Below are positions 49,992 through 59,526 of a DNA stretch of 64,000 bases, piece after piece; the stretch's first letter is position 1; each line of letters starts with the position of its first letter. A program made the translations under genes and the position numbers. This DNA comes from Algoriphagus marinus (GTDB taxonomy: Bacteria; Bacteroidota; Bacteroidia; Cytophagales; Cyclobacteriaceae): assembly GCF_001936475.1 (NCBI RefSeq), contig NZ_MSPQ01000001.1, positions 744,001 through 808,000 on the forward strand. Reading direction: 5' to 3'. The notes under the pieces were generated by a model. It was not told where the DNA came from and made no database searches. It worked only from the letters and a program-made list of their open reading frames with translations.

Positions 49992-52643
49992 TTAGTTTTT
50001 TTGTTCATTGATTAGGAAGGAACCGTAGACGATTTCACCGGTCTCACTGATTCCTTTTATTTCTATCCACATAGGACCTCCAGATTCGGAAGATTTAAAC
50101 TGGACTTTTTTGGCTAATTCCAACTCGGAAGTAATCACCTCAGGGTTCCAATAAAGGGTAGGGATTAGTCCTCTGAGGAGTGGGTTTTCCAGTTGTTCTT
50201 TTTGGATATCGAGGAAGCTTCTGGGAGTGGGATAGCCAGTGAGTGTGAAGGTGGAGAAGCTATTTCTTTTGGCTTCGTTGGCAGCTTCCAGATCTTTTCC
50301 TGTTTTCATAAAAATGGAAATGACTCCATTCCTTCCCGCATCACCAAGGGAAGGAACTAACCGCTTGATGACTTCTACACGATCTATTGCAAAGACGTTG
50401 ATTCCTTCGATGATTTGGAGCACTGATCTACCCATAGGTCCGCCTCCTCCCAAAGTCGTTCCTGAGGGAAAGTTGATCGGAACGCCATCGATAAACACCA
50501 AGGGCTCACCACCTCGAAGCCTCACTGAAGGAGGATTTCCTGAGACGATCATTCCTGGTACTTGCCCAGAGAGTAAATAAAGGAACTGGGCGGTATTTCC
50601 ATTCAATTGAAATTTAGCAGGATCTACCACATTGTCTGGGGTGCCATAGATCATCGCACCTCTAGGATCTGCTTTCACCTCTTCCAAAGTAAATTCCTCC
50701 ATTAAGATCTCACCTTCCTGCATGTTTGCTTGGGTTTCTTCCACCGTCAAAGGCCGGGTGCTCGTCTTGATCAATTCTGGAAATTCAAAAGCTGGAAGTT
50801 GATTGTTAGTAGGATATCGCTGAATCTCCATTGAAATATCCCGGAGAGGCATTCCCTCTCTGGATTCGGCCTTGACGGCAATCTCAAATTCGGATTCAAA
50901 ATCCAAGTTTGGAATGACAAAGCTGCCATTCTTATCCAACTTGTACTTTTCCATATTTTGAAGTGCATTGACTAGTGCCGTTACATTTCCGTCCATCGAG
51001 GTGTAAGCACCACTTTTTACTGAACCTGTCACACTATAAGCTGTTTCTAAAGGAAGCTTAAAATCAGCGAGGCTTTTGGAGGAATCGACCGTTTGGATTT
51101 TAGTAATCTCACTTAGGTCCTGTGAAGAAGAGACAGGAAGGCCTTGACTAAGATCTAAAATGCTGATCGTTAGATCCGATGCGATTGGTTTTCCTTTTTG
51201 ATCTTGAACCATGATATTCAAGTTCACAAGCTCATCGGGACCATAAAATTGTTTTTCGGTAAAAATGGAAACCCCTACTGACTTTTGCTTTGGTAGATCT
51301 GATTGGGGTATTAGGCTAGGATCATGGATCTGAATGGGAATTAATGCGCTATTTTGATCCCCATAGTTAAGACTCCAAGCTGTATATGCTCTAAGGAGGT
51401 AGTTTTCTTGATCTAGCCCAACAGGGAGTACAATAGATCCAAATGCTTTTCCACTTTTGATTGGGAATACTTGATGAAATTCCAAATATCCAGTGGTATC
51501 TAATACTTCCAGGTGGAGGACTTTGCTGAGGCTGGGACTTAGTAGCGGTTCGGCATAGATCATATTTGCTTTGAAAAAAAGCGTCTCTCCTTTCAGATAG
51601 TGATTTCTGTCCGTTTGGAGCATGACCTTTTCTTGCATGCTTTGCGGGGTCTTTTTAAGATTTGCCAATGAGATCAAACGCTCCCCAAAAACATCCGATG
51701 GAAGTTGGAATACTGGATTTTGGCTCAAGAAATAGCCACCTAATGTCAGTTGCTGATTGCTCACAGGACTTCCGTTTAACTTGACTTCCAGAGATTCTCC
51801 CACATAGTCAATACTGCCTCTATTCCCGTTAGGAAGTGTTATTTCCAAAGGTTTTTCGAAGGACAGAAAGTAATCACCCCTGAATGAGGATGCCGTAATC
51901 GCTGGGTTTGGGTTTCGCTCAAATGAATCAACTTTCCCCTCCATGAGTAGAGAAAGGTATTTTTGGGGTGAATTATTAAAAATTTCCAACCGTCTTTTAG
52001 CACGCGCCTCATCTGTTTTTTCCCCTTCGGGAATTGGAATTTCGAAGTAAACCTGCGATGTAACTGGTCGCTGGTCAGATTCGATCAGAAATGGCTCGAA
52101 GTAAGTAGTGACCAGGTACCCGGTCGCATTATTGGTGATGTAGGATGGCCCTGAGGAAGATACTCGGACAGATTTATCGGCCAATTCTTCAAATATCAAG
52201 TTTGCACCTTTATCTAAGATTTGGATTTCACTTGATTTATAATCTTTTCCATACAGCCTATCGTAGGCTTGATCCATCAGTTTGCTACGTTTGCTCTTAG
52301 ACAGGTCTGTCTCAATTGGAGCAAATCTGGACTTTTGTACCATTTCAACAGAGAGGACAGCACTTCCGTTTGGATTGACTATGATTGCTTCCGAAAGACT
52401 CTCCCAACCTTCATTCTTTATCAGCAACGTCCATTTTCCCGAAGGGAGTCTAGGCAAAAAGAAATTTCCCGCAGAATCTGCATATGTTTGGTAAGTAGTG
52501 TTTGGGACAAATATGTGGGCATTGGCAATCGGGAGTTTAGTTTGCTGATCGATTGCCTTGCCTTTGACTGAACCAGTTTGGCAATAGGAGATTAAGGAAA
52601 TTACCGAAAAAGCAAAAGTAAAAAAACCTTTAATTAGCCTCAT
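49992..52643 (-). CDS. paralogue of the 925-residue exported plug-signature protein
   Basis: 883 residues with the same order: signal peptide (1-21), CarboxypepD_reg-like domain (GSVKGKAIDQQTKLPIANAH), MG2-like part (VMLQTDRNHYLKGETLFFKA), and a plug segment with IDGVPINFP, AIDRVEVIKRLVPSLGDAGR and NGVISIFMK. First gene of the three-gene operon. The two proteins differ widely, so the duplication is old; both keep the plug signature without a barrel. Confidence 0.8.
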   Translation of the reverse strand: MRLIKGFFTFAFSVISLISYCQTGSVKGKAIDQQTKLPIANAHIFVPNTTYQTYADSAGNFFLPRLPSGKWTLLIKNEGWESLSEAIIVNPNGSAVLSVEMVQKSRFAPIETDLSKSKRSKLMDQAYDRLYGKDYKSSEIQILDKGANLIFEELADKSVRVSSSGPSYITNNATGYLVTTYFEPFLIESDQRPVTSQVYFEIPIPEGEKTDEARAKRRLEIFNNSPQKYLSLLMEGKVDSFERNPNPAITASSFRGDYFLSFEKPLEITLPNGNRGSIDYVGESLEVKLNGSPVSNQQLTLGGYFLSQNPVFQLPSDVFGERLISLANLKKTPQSMQEKVMLQTDRNHYLKGETLFFKANMIYAEPLLSPSLSKVLHLEVLDTTGYLEFHQVFPIKSGKAFGSIVLPVGLDQENYLLRAYTAWSLNYGDQNSALIPIQIHDPSLIPQSDLPKQKSVGVSIFTEKQFYGPDELVNLNIMVQDQKGKPIASDLTISILDLSQGLPVSSSQDLSEITKIQTVDSSKSLADFKLPLETAYSVTGSVKSGAYTSMDGNVTALVNALQNMEKYKLDKNGSFVIPNLDFESEFEIAVKAESREGMPLRDISMEIQRYPTNNQLPAFEFPELIKTSTRPLTVEETQANMQEGEILMEEFTLEEVKADPRGAMIYGTPDNVVDPAKFQLNGNTAQFLYLLSGQVPGMIVSGNPPSVRLRGGEPLVFIDGVPINFPSGTTLGGGGPMGRSVLQIIEGINVFAIDRVEVIKRLVPSLGDAGRNGVISIFMKTGKDLEAANEAKRNSFSTFTLTGYPTPRSFLDIQKEQLENPLLRGLIPTLYWNPEVITSELELAKKVQFKSSESGGPMWIEIKGISETGEIVYGSFLINEQKN

Positions 52644-52680
52644 AAAACAGTGATTAGTTAACTACATATAAGTTTAATAA

Positions 52681-52705
52681 AAAAAGCTCCCAATAGGAGC
52701 TTTTT
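52681..52705. terminator. terminator hairpin
   Basis: AAAAAGCTCC / GGAGCTTTTT with loop CAATA, before the end of the small gene at 52727. Confidence 0.8.
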
Positions 52706-52726
52706 CAAGTTAAAATATTTAAAGAT

Positions 52727-52936
52727 TTAGGATTTCGGTTTCTTAGGTGATTTTATCTCGTCTAAGTCTTCCCGATCCTTTAGTTTTTTGTCTTCCACAT
52801 TTTTGTTGAGAAACTCATTGATTTTATCAATAGGAAATGAAGATGAAATCTCACCGAAGGAATTGATTTGCATTTTAAATCCCTTCAATTCCTCATGTAC
52901 TTTGGGATCTGCTTCAGTTTTTTTCTTCTTCGTCAT
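52727..52936 (-). CDS. small conserved basic-acidic protein
   Basis: 69 residues, highly charged (MTKKKKTEADPKVHEELKGF, then KMQINSFGEISSSF with INEFLNKNVEDKKLKDREDL). No known domain. It starts 4 bases after the gltX stop, so it is cotranscribed with gltX. A small family of such proteins next to gltX exists in Cytophagales as far as I recall; role unknown. Confidence 0.65.
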   Translation of the reverse strand: MTKKKKTEADPKVHEELKGFKMQINSFGEISSSFPIDKINEFLNKNVEDKKLKDREDLDEIKSPKKPKS

Positions 52937-52940
52937 AGGA

Positions 52941-54479
52941 TTAGTCGATTATTTCTAAGGTAGCTAACGCAAATCTGATACGATTGGCTACATCCTCTGT
53001 CCCTAAAATAGCAAAAACTTCCATCAAATCCGGTCCGACCCCCGAGCCGGTTACTGACAAACGTACTGCTTGCATGACTTTTCCAAGTTTGATTCCCTGT
53101 GTTTCAGCAGTTGCTTCTAAAAGACTTTTCGCAGAGCTGGCATCAAAAGTGCCATCAAAATTATCCAAGGCAATTGCGTAGGCAGTCAAAACTTTTACTG
53201 CATCCTGATTCCATTTTTTGGAAGCGATAGCTTGATCAAAATCCTCTAATTTCTGAAGAATAAATTTATTCTGACTCCAAAAATCAGATGGAAAAGTAAC
53301 CCGCTCTTTGGTTAATTGTACGATGGCCTCTGCCTTTTCTTTTGAAACTTCAACTCCTTCAGCTTTAGCGTCCGCAATTAGAAAATCCGCCAGTTCTGCA
53401 TTTGACATCGTTCGGATATACTGCTCATTGAACCATTTGGCTTTTGCAATGTCAAATTTGGTCCCTGACTTGCCGATGCGTTCGATAGAAAAGGCGTCTA
53501 TTAATTCCTCAAGTGAGAAAATCTCCCGATCGTCCCCAGGATTCCATCCCAGGAAGGCCAAGAAATTCAAAAAGGCAGCTGGTAAGTAACCCTGCTCTCG
53601 GAATCCAGCCGCAGTTTCTCCAGTTTCTTTATTTTCCCAATTCAATGGAAAAACAGGGAAGCCCAACTTGTCACCGTCACGCTTGGAAAGCTTTCCATTT
53701 CCATCCGGCTTTAGCAAAAGGGGTAAATGTGCAAATTCCGGCATGGTGTCTTCCCAACCGAAAAACTTATACAACAATACGTGAAGTGGAGCGGATGGAA
53801 GCCACTCTTCACCACGAATCACGTGAGTAATTCCCATCAAGTGATCGTCCACGATGTTTGCCAAGTGATAGGTTGGCATCCCGTCTGATTTCATTAATAC
53901 TTTGTCATCCAATGTAGAGGAGTGAACCATCACCCAGCCACGAATCATATCATTCAAACGCACTTCCTCTTTACGTGGGATTTTTACCCGTATCACGTAA
54001 GGCTCTCCAGATGCTAATCTTGCTTTGACCTCATCCTCAGGAAGAGTAAGCGAGTTTTTCATTTGAGTTCTGGTAATGCTGTTGTACTGTGGTTGTACCA
54101 CCCGTGCGGCAGTCAGTCGCTCCCGCATTGCTTCCAATTCATCTGAAGTGTCGAAAGCATAATAGGCATGACCTGCTTCCAACAAGTCAAGGGCATATTT
54201 CATATAATCCTGCTTTCGCTCAGATTGACGATAGGGAGCACTGTCACCAGGATTCCAAGGGCTCTCATCCGGGGAAATATTCAACCACTCCAGTGATTCT
54301 TTGATGTATTCCTCAGCACCAGGCACAAATCGGATTTGGTCTGTGTCTTCAATTCGAAGGAGGAATTTTCCACCCATCTTGCGGGCAAAAAGGTAATTAT
54401 ATAAGGCGGTTCTGACTCCGCCGATATGTAATGGGCCCGTTGGAGATGGGGCAAATCTTACGCGAACTTCTTTACTCAT
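52941..54479 (-). CDS. gltX: glutamyl-tRNA synthetase
   Basis: 512 residues. RVRFAPSPTGPLHIGGVRTA carries the HIGH-type motif (His18-Gly21) and GKLSKRDGDK (263-267 for KLSKR) the KMSKS loop; the helical anticodon-binding domain follows. Full length for class Ib GluRS. Charges tRNA-Glu (possibly also tRNA-Gln if a GatCAB system exists). A promoter-like CAAAGATA on + lies 59 bases upstream. Confidence 0.95.
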   Translation of the reverse strand: MSKEVRVRFAPSPTGPLHIGGVRTALYNYLFARKMGGKFLLRIEDTDQIRFVPGAEEYIKESLEWLNISPDESPWNPGDSAPYRQSERKQDYMKYALDLLEAGHAYYAFDTSDELEAMRERLTAARVVQPQYNSITRTQMKNSLTLPEDEVKARLASGEPYVIRVKIPRKEEVRLNDMIRGWVMVHSSTLDDKVLMKSDGMPTYHLANIVDDHLMGITHVIRGEEWLPSAPLHVLLYKFFGWEDTMPEFAHLPLLLKPDGNGKLSKRDGDKLGFPVFPLNWENKETGETAAGFREQGYLPAAFLNFLAFLGWNPGDDREIFSLEELIDAFSIERIGKSGTKFDIAKAKWFNEQYIRTMSNAELADFLIADAKAEGVEVSKEKAEAIVQLTKERVTFPSDFWSQNKFILQKLEDFDQAIASKKWNQDAVKVLTAYAIALDNFDGTFDASSAKSLLEATAETQGIKLGKVMQAVRLSVTGSGVGPDLMEVFAILGTEDVANRIRFALATLEIID

Positions 54480-54537
54480 TGGATTATTTCGAATTCCAAG
54501 CAGATTTGCTTAGAGGTTGAGTTTATGATTCAGGCTG

Positions 54538-54545
54538 CAAAGATA
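54538..54545 (-). promoter_or_regulatory. -7 promoter element of gltX
   Basis: Reverse-strand TATCTTTG, 59 bases before the gltX ATG. Confidence 0.55.
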
Positions 54546-54703
54546 GGTAAATGCAGGGGGATGGACCTAGATTTTGATCAAAGGATTCTTAACAGCAATG
54601 GCTTGTATTAAGTGATTCAATGCCCTTTTCCTTAACAGAAAGCTAATTAAGACATTGGATACGTTAAAACCAGATTTGATTTGCGACCAAGAATCATTAA
54701 GAT

Positions 54704-54991
54704 TTACTTGAGCTCAGATTTTTTCTCCAACCAACTCAAACCAAAAAATAGGGAAAGGCAGGCAATGGTTGCTACTGAGAAAATCAAAGTATGCCAAAAG
54801 ATGGAATTAGGTTCAGGCTGATATTTCCAAAAAGAGAAGCTGAATTGAATATTCCAGTCATTAAGTCCGCCCTGGTAGGCGAGGTAAGTCAATCCCCCAA
54901 AAACTGCAGTGAAAAAAGCCAAAAAGACCTGAATAATTTTGAGTGCGACTTTTCCGAGTGCTATGCCTGGATCAAAGTTTACTGTTTCCAT
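54704..54991 (-). CDS. small membrane protein
   Basis: 95 residues with two membrane helices (about 17-38 and 68-87) and an aromatic loop (NDWNIQFSFSFWKYQPEPNS). Not recognised. Lies between rplS and gltX on the same strand but is separated from rplS by a terminator. Confidence 0.6.
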   Translation of the reverse strand: METVNFDPGIALGKVALKIIQVFLAFFTAVFGGLTYLAYQGGLNDWNIQFSFSFWKYQPEPNSIFWHTLIFSVATIACLSLFFGLSWLEKKSELK

Positions 54992-55033
54992 TACAAAGTA
55001 ATTTTATTGAGCAATAAGTTAGTGCTAAAAACC

Positions 55034-55064
55034 AAAAAAGGAACCCATTGCTAGGTTCCTTTTT
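55034..55064. terminator. terminator of the rpsP-rplS operon
   Basis: AAAAAAGGAACC / GGTTCCTTTTT stem 21 bases past the rplS stop. Confidence 0.85.
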
Positions 55065-55084
55065 GATTTCAAACGTGTGAAATC

Positions 55085-55450
55085 TTACTTTCTCACTCTG
55101 ATTTTTTCCTTGATACGTGCAGCTTTACCCTGACGTCCTCTTAGGTAGAATAGACGAGCTCTTCTCACTTTACCTTGTCTCAATAGATCGATTTGCTCAA
55201 TCGCAGGAGAGATGATAGGGAAGATTCGCTCTACACCGATTCCGTTAGAAATCTTACGAACAGTGAAGGTCTCACCGTTAGAGTTAGGGTTTCTTCTCTG
55301 GATCACAGTTCCTTGGAACTGCTGGATACGCTCTTTGTTACCTTCTTTGATTCGTACGTGTACGTTGATGGTATCTCCGGCTTTGAATGAAGGGAATTTA
55401 GCTCTTGCTTCGCTGTATTCCGCTTCTACTATTTTCATTAGATCGCTCAT
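55085..55450 (-). CDS. rplS: 50S ribosomal protein L19
   Basis: 121 residues; [60 protein letters not shown] and a basic end are typical. Last gene of the rpsP-rimM-trmD-rplS operon. Confidence 0.95.
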   Translation of the reverse strand: MSDLMKIVEAEYSEARAKFPSFKAGDTINVHVRIKEGNKERIQQFQGTVIQRRNPNSNGETFTVRKISNGIGVERIFPIISPAIEQIDLLRQGKVRRARLFYLRGRQGKAARIKEKIRVRK

Positions 55451-55499
55451 AGCTTTATGTTTTTATGCTTTCGCTTTTGCCAACGCGTGGCTTGTTTAA

Positions 55500-56216
55500 T
55501 TACTTTTTGTTTGACTTTACATCGCTTTTCCCGCTTTCTTCTTTGCTTAGCAAATCAGGTCTTCGTTCGCGGGTTCGGCGAACCGATGCTTCAAATCTCC
55601 ATTCATTTATCTTTGCTTCATGTCCTGAAAGCAATACCTCTGGTACTTTCATTCCCTCATATTCTGCGGGACGGGTATATACCGGTGGTGCCAAAAGGCC
55701 ATCTTGGAAGGAGTCTGTCAACGCTGAGGTTTCATCATTCAACACGCCCGGGATCAATCGGATAATTGCATCTGCTACTACAGCAGCGGCAAGTTCTCCT
55801 CCCGAAAGCACAAAGTCACCAATACTGATTTCCTTTGTGATGAATCGCTCTCTTACCCGCTCATCCACACCTTTATAATGACCACAAAGGATCAAAAGGT
55901 TTTGATGAAGCGAAAGCGCATTGGCCATGGGCTGGTCAAAAGTCTCTCCATCTGGGGTCATATAGATGATTTCATCGTATGTCCTTTCCTTTTGAAGTGC
56001 TTCAATGCATCGTGCGATAGGCTCGATTTGCATGACCATTCCGGCTCCTCCTCCAAAAGCATAATCATCTACCTGCTTTTGTTTGCCCGTTGCATAATCG
56101 CGGAGATTGTGAACTTTTACGCTGGCGATTCCTTTGTCTTCTGCTCTTTTCAAAATAGAATGTGAAAAAGGACCATTCAGCAAGTCCGGCACTACCGTGA
56201 TGATATCAATGTGCAT
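55500..56216 (-). CDS. trmD: tRNA (guanine37-N1)-methyltransferase
   Basis: 238 residues; [60 protein letters not shown] (knot region) and [20 protein letters not shown] are all TrmD signatures. Makes m1G37 in tRNAs, needed to hold the reading frame. Confidence 0.95.
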   Translation of the reverse strand: MHIDIITVVPDLLNGPFSHSILKRAEDKGIASVKVHNLRDYATGKQKQVDDYAFGGGAGMVMQIEPIARCIEALQKERTYDEIIYMTPDGETFDQPMANALSLHQNLLILCGHYKGVDERVRERFITKEISIGDFVLSGGELAAAVVADAIIRLIPGVLNDETSALTDSFQDGLLAPPVYTRPAEYEGMKVPEVLLSGHEAKINEWRFEASVRRTRERRPDLLSKEESGKSDVKSNKK

Positions 56217-56219
56217 GGA

Positions 56220-56750
56220 TTAGTCTTCCAGATAAATTTCAAGTAAACCTTCGGGTAGCTGGCAGTAAACTTTTTTAGCTGCCTTATCCACTTTGGAAAT
56301 GATACCGTCCTGAATTGGGATCAGTACTTCTTTGCCTTGGTGAGTCACTCCGAGGAGATTCTGCGTTTCCAAATCATAAATGATCTGAATGGGTCCAATC
56401 AATCCTTTGGTCTCGTCAAAGACCTCAAAACCGATCAATTCGTGGAAGTAATATTGTCCTTCTTCTAGCGTGGCAAGTTCCGAAATAGGAAGATAAACCT
56501 CTGATCCCACTAGTTCCTCGACCTGTTCGATGGAGTCAAGCTCCTCAAATTTGGCTAAAGCTTTATTCCCGGGTTGGAGAACAAAATGCTCCAGGAAATA
56601 AGGTACTAGTCGGGACTTTTTTGCTAGGAATACGTGCTTGAGATCTTCATAATCCTCAGGATAATCGACATCCAGCACGATATTTACTTCTCCACGAAGT
56701 CCATGAACTTTGGCTACATAGCCCAACTGAAAGCATTGATCCTTGTTCAT
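56220..56750 (-). CDS. rimM: ribosome maturation factor RimM
   Basis: 176 residues; QLGYVAKVHGLRGEVNIVLD start and the PRC-barrel segment FHELIGFEVFDETKGLIGPI with LLGVTHQGKEVLIPIQDGII and the closing LPEGLLEIYLED fit RimM. It assists 30S head assembly. Starts 15 bases beyond rpsP and ends 3 bases before trmD. Confidence 0.95.
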   Translation of the reverse strand: MNKDQCFQLGYVAKVHGLRGEVNIVLDVDYPEDYEDLKHVFLAKKSRLVPYFLEHFVLQPGNKALAKFEELDSIEQVEELVGSEVYLPISELATLEEGQYYFHELIGFEVFDETKGLIGPIQIIYDLETQNLLGVTHQGKEVLIPIQDGIISKVDKAAKKVYCQLPEGLLEIYLED

Positions 56751-56764
56751 GGGGAGTTTTCTTA

Positions 56765-57361
56765 TTATGCTTTAGGCTCTTCGCCTTCAGCAGGAGTATC
56801 TTCAGCTACCGGAGCTTCCTCTGCAGGAGCCTCAGCTACAGGAGCTTCTTCAACAGGAGCTGGGTTGTTTGCAGCCTCAGCAGCAGCTAGAAGTGCTTTT
56901 TGCTCATCTTCTCTCGCTTTGATTGCATCCATTCTTGCCTGATTCTTAGCAGTCTCAGCATCCAATGCCTTTTGACGAGCATCTGCTTTTGCTTTGCTGA
57001 TAGACTCAGACTTACCTGCGATTTTAGAATCTTTATCGTTCAACCAAGCTTCGAATTTAGCATCTGCTACTTCTTGCGTGATTGCACCTTTCAATACACC
57101 AATTTGAAGGTGTTTCTTCAGCATGACACCTCTGTAAGAAAGCATTGCTTTCACAGTGTCTGTTGGCTGAGCTCCATTCAACAACCATTTAAGAGCGCGC
57201 TCATTGTTGATGTTGATAGAAGCAGGGTTCGTGTTTGGGTTGTAAGACCCGATTTTTTCGATGAAGCGTCCATCACGTGGAGCTCTTGCATCAGCTACAA
57301 CCACGTCGTAGATAGCCATTTTTCTTCTACCTCTTCGTGCTAATCTGATTTTTACTGACAT
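56765..57361 (-). CDS. rpsP: 30S ribosomal protein S16 (extended form)
   Basis: 198 residues: [20 protein letters not shown] at the start and [20 protein letters not shown] are the S16 core (about 80 residues), followed by a long basic-to-acidic tail ending in an Ala/Pro/Glu-rich segment ([20 protein letters not shown]). Such extensions are usual in Bacteroidota but this one is long. First gene of the operon; a 7-bp hairpin lies in its leader. Confidence 0.95.
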   Translation of the reverse strand: MSVKIRLARRGRRKMAIYDVVVADARAPRDGRFIEKIGSYNPNTNPASININNERALKWLLNGAQPTDTVKAMLSYRGVMLKKHLQIGVLKGAITQEVADAKFEAWLNDKDSKIAGKSESISKAKADARQKALDAETAKNQARMDAIKAREDEQKALLAAAEAANNPAPVEEAPVAEAPAEEAPVAEDTPAEGEEPKA

Positions 57362-57385
57362 AAATTTTAAATGTATTTAGTGAGT

Positions 57386-57404
57386 GGATGGAACCCGTCC
57401 ATCC
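57386..57404. promoter_or_regulatory. hairpin in the rpsP leader
   Basis: GGATGGA / TCCATCC stem with loop ACCCG between the -7 element and the rpsP start (about 25 bases before the ATG). Possible regulatory structure of the operon. Confidence 0.45.
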
Positions 57405-57417
57405 TAATTTTGGAGTG

Positions 57418-57425
57418 CAAAGATA
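57418..57425 (-). promoter_or_regulatory. -7 promoter element of the rpsP operon
   Basis: Reverse-strand TATCTTTG, 57 bases upstream of the rpsP ATG. Confidence 0.55.
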
Positions 57426-57533
57426 GGGTAATTCATTGGAAAGCCATAAGTTGCCTGTAAATATTTGTCAGAAACAACGCTTTTATTTTATCTTGCCACC
57501 CGGATTGGCAGAAATGTACCAATTCATATTTCT

Positions 57534-57605
57534 GGCCCCGTAGTTCAACGGATAGAACAAGCGTTTCCTAAACGCTAGATCTAGGTTCGATTCCTAGCGG
57601 GGCTA
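57534..57605 (+). tRNA. tRNA-Arg (anticodon CCU)
   Basis: Folds as a complete cloverleaf: acceptor GGCCCCG / CGGGGCT, U8-A9, D-stem GTTC/GAAC, anticodon stem AGCGT/ACGCT with loop TTCCTAA (anticodon CCT), T-arm CTAGG-TTCGATT-CCTAG, discriminator A. CCA is not encoded. 72 bases. Confidence 0.95.
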
Positions 57606-57692
57606 CTTTGTTTTTAAGTAATCCGGAATAATTTTGAGTTTCTGCTCTTTTTTTAGAATTTAATCTTTTCTAAACCTAAACTATTTAATGTC

Positions 57693-58370
57693 ATGATGAA
57701 ATATTCTATTCTTCTGATCTTTTTTCTTTCTGGAGTCACCAAAGGCTTTTCCCAAGACTCAATGGCTCCTTCCGCAAGTAAAAAGCATGTTTACACCGCA
57801 TCGGCGAGTGAAACGATTTTCTCCTTTGGTATCGTGGACGCAGCTCCATTGAATACTAGTACAATCCCTAGATTCACTCCCTTTTTCAATTTTGGCCAAC
57901 AGCTACATATGGACTTTTCTGAGAATTTTGGAATCTACACAGGTATAGGAATCCGAAATGTGGGTATGATCAATGATCTCAATGACTCCGTTAGGGTCAA
58001 GCAACGTACGTATAATGTCGGGATCCCTGTTGCAGTTAAATTCGGTGATATGGATGGTTGGCAAGCTGCGTTGGGATTTGAAGCTGAATTCGCCGTTGCT
58101 TATAAGCAGAAAGTGTATGTAAATGGAGAGAAACGAAAATCAAGCGGATGGTTTGATGATCGAAATAATCTATTTCAACCATCAGTTTTTGCAGAGCTTA
58201 AGGGTAAAGAGGGGAATTACATACGATTTAAATATTACCTAAGCGATTTCCTTACCTCTGATCAGCAGATTAACGTTCCAGGGGTAGATTACACCCCCAC
58301 TCAAAGTCAACTTTTTTACGTCTCGATTGGATACGTGATTAAGAATAGGGATATCAAAACAATGAAATAA
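57693..58370 (+). CDS. exported outer-membrane beta-barrel protein
   Basis: 225 residues: signal peptide (about 1-20, ending KGFSQ), then strands such as FTPFFNFGQQLHMDFSENFG, IYTGIGIRNVGMINDLNDSV and a final SQLFYVSIGYVIKNRDI, typical of small OM barrels. Function unknown. Follows the tRNA; terminator directly behind. Confidence 0.7.
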   Translation: MMKYSILLIFFLSGVTKGFSQDSMAPSASKKHVYTASASETIFSFGIVDAAPLNTSTIPRFTPFFNFGQQLHMDFSENFGIYTGIGIRNVGMINDLNDSVRVKQRTYNVGIPVAVKFGDMDGWQAALGFEAEFAVAYKQKVYVNGEKRKSSGWFDDRNNLFQPSVFAELKGKEGNYIRFKYYLSDFLTSDQQINVPGVDYTPTQSQLFYVSIGYVIKNRDIKTMK

Positions 58371-58374
58371 AATT

Positions 58375-58400
58375 AAAAAAGAGCTTCGGCTCTTTTTTTT
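58375..58400 (+). terminator. terminator hairpin (UUCG loop)
   Basis: AAAAAAGAGC-TTCG-GCTC with eight T residues, just after the OM protein gene. Confidence 0.85.
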
Positions 58401-58489
58401 ATAAAAGCTATCAAAGCATGTCTTTTCAAAATTTATAGAGATAGAATCACTTATTTTTTTCCTACATTATCCTGCCCAAATAACTTAAT

Positions 58490-59518
58490 ATGCCTGATCG
58501 AAAAAGAATTACTCTGAAGGACATTGCCAGAGAACTAGGTATCTCTGTCTCCACTGCTTCCAGAGCTTTGAACTCCTATGCAGGTATCTCTGAGGAGACT
58601 ATCAAATTGGTCAAAGAATTTGCCGAAAAGAATAACTATGTACCGAATACCATGGCCGTTAATTTTCGGAAGAATAAGACCATGACCGTGGGGTTGATTG
58701 TTCCTGAATTGGTTCATTATTTTTTTTCTTCCGTGATTTCCGGGGCAATCTCCACGGCCAAAAAGCACAACTACAGTATTTTGGTCAGTCAGACGGACGA
58801 GAAGCTAAAGAATGAAGTTTTTGCTATTCGGACTATGCTTTCCAGTAGTGTCGATGGGCTTTTAATTTCAGTTTCCAACGAGACTGTGGATGGTGACAAC
58901 ATTCAAGAATTTTTAGATGAGGGACGTCCGGTAGTACAATTTGATAAGGTCTTGGATGCTATAAATACCCCAAAGGTGGTCGTGGATGATTACCAGGGAG
59001 CCTATGATGCTGTCAAGCACTTGATTCATGAAGGGTATTCTAAAATTGCACATATCAACGGTCTCCCGCATGTGAAAAATTCACAAGAACGACTCCGTGG
59101 CTATCGAAAAGCACTCATAGATCATGGCATTGAGGCATCCGATTCTTGGGTTTTGCATTGCCATGAAATCTCAGAGGAGGAGGGATTTGCTTTCGCAAAA
59201 GAATTGATGACTTCCACAAACCCTCCTGATGCAATTTTTTGTATTACTGATCTGGTTGCCATGGGAGCGATGAAATATTTGAAGCAAGCAAAAATCAAAA
59301 TTCCTGAAGAGGTAGGTTTAATCGGCTTTAGCAATTGGGATATGGCTAATTTTGTCTCTCCCAGCCTGAGTTCTATAGATCAATATGCTTATCAAATGGG
59401 TGAGAAAGCCATGGAATTATTGGTGGAGGCTATCAAGAATAATGAAATAGGGAAAAACCAGATCCATGAGACCAAACCCCAACTCGTGGTAAGGGAGTCA
59501 TCCAAACGATTGAGCTAA
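58490..59518 (+). CDS. LacI-family transcriptional regulator
   Basis: 342 residues. HTH KRITLKDIARELGISVSTAS with the hinge NYVPNTMAVNFRKNKTMTVG, then the periplasmic-binding-protein-like core (VDGLLISVSN, GFSNWDMANFVSPSLSSIDQ). It is convergent with the amylosucrase-transporter operon, so it likely controls sugar use, probably of sucrose or a similar glucoside. Operator not seen. Confidence 0.9.
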   Translation: MPDRKRITLKDIARELGISVSTASRALNSYAGISEETIKLVKEFAEKNNYVPNTMAVNFRKNKTMTVGLIVPELVHYFFSSVISGAISTAKKHNYSILVSQTDEKLKNEVFAIRTMLSSSVDGLLISVSNETVDGDNIQEFLDEGRPVVQFDKVLDAINTPKVVVDDYQGAYDAVKHLIHEGYSKIAHINGLPHVKNSQERLRGYRKALIDHGIEASDSWVLHCHEISEEEGFAFAKELMTSTNPPDAIFCITDLVAMGAMKYLKQAKIKIPEEVGLIGFSNWDMANFVSPSLSSIDQYAYQMGEKAMELLVEAIKNNEIGKNQIHETKPQLVVRESSKRLS

Positions 59519-59526
59519 TTTTCAAT

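Noticed and set aside
47161..52643. SusC/TonB-dependent receptors
   Set aside because: Regulatory-like domain and plug signature are present but there is no ~500-residue beta-barrel after them.
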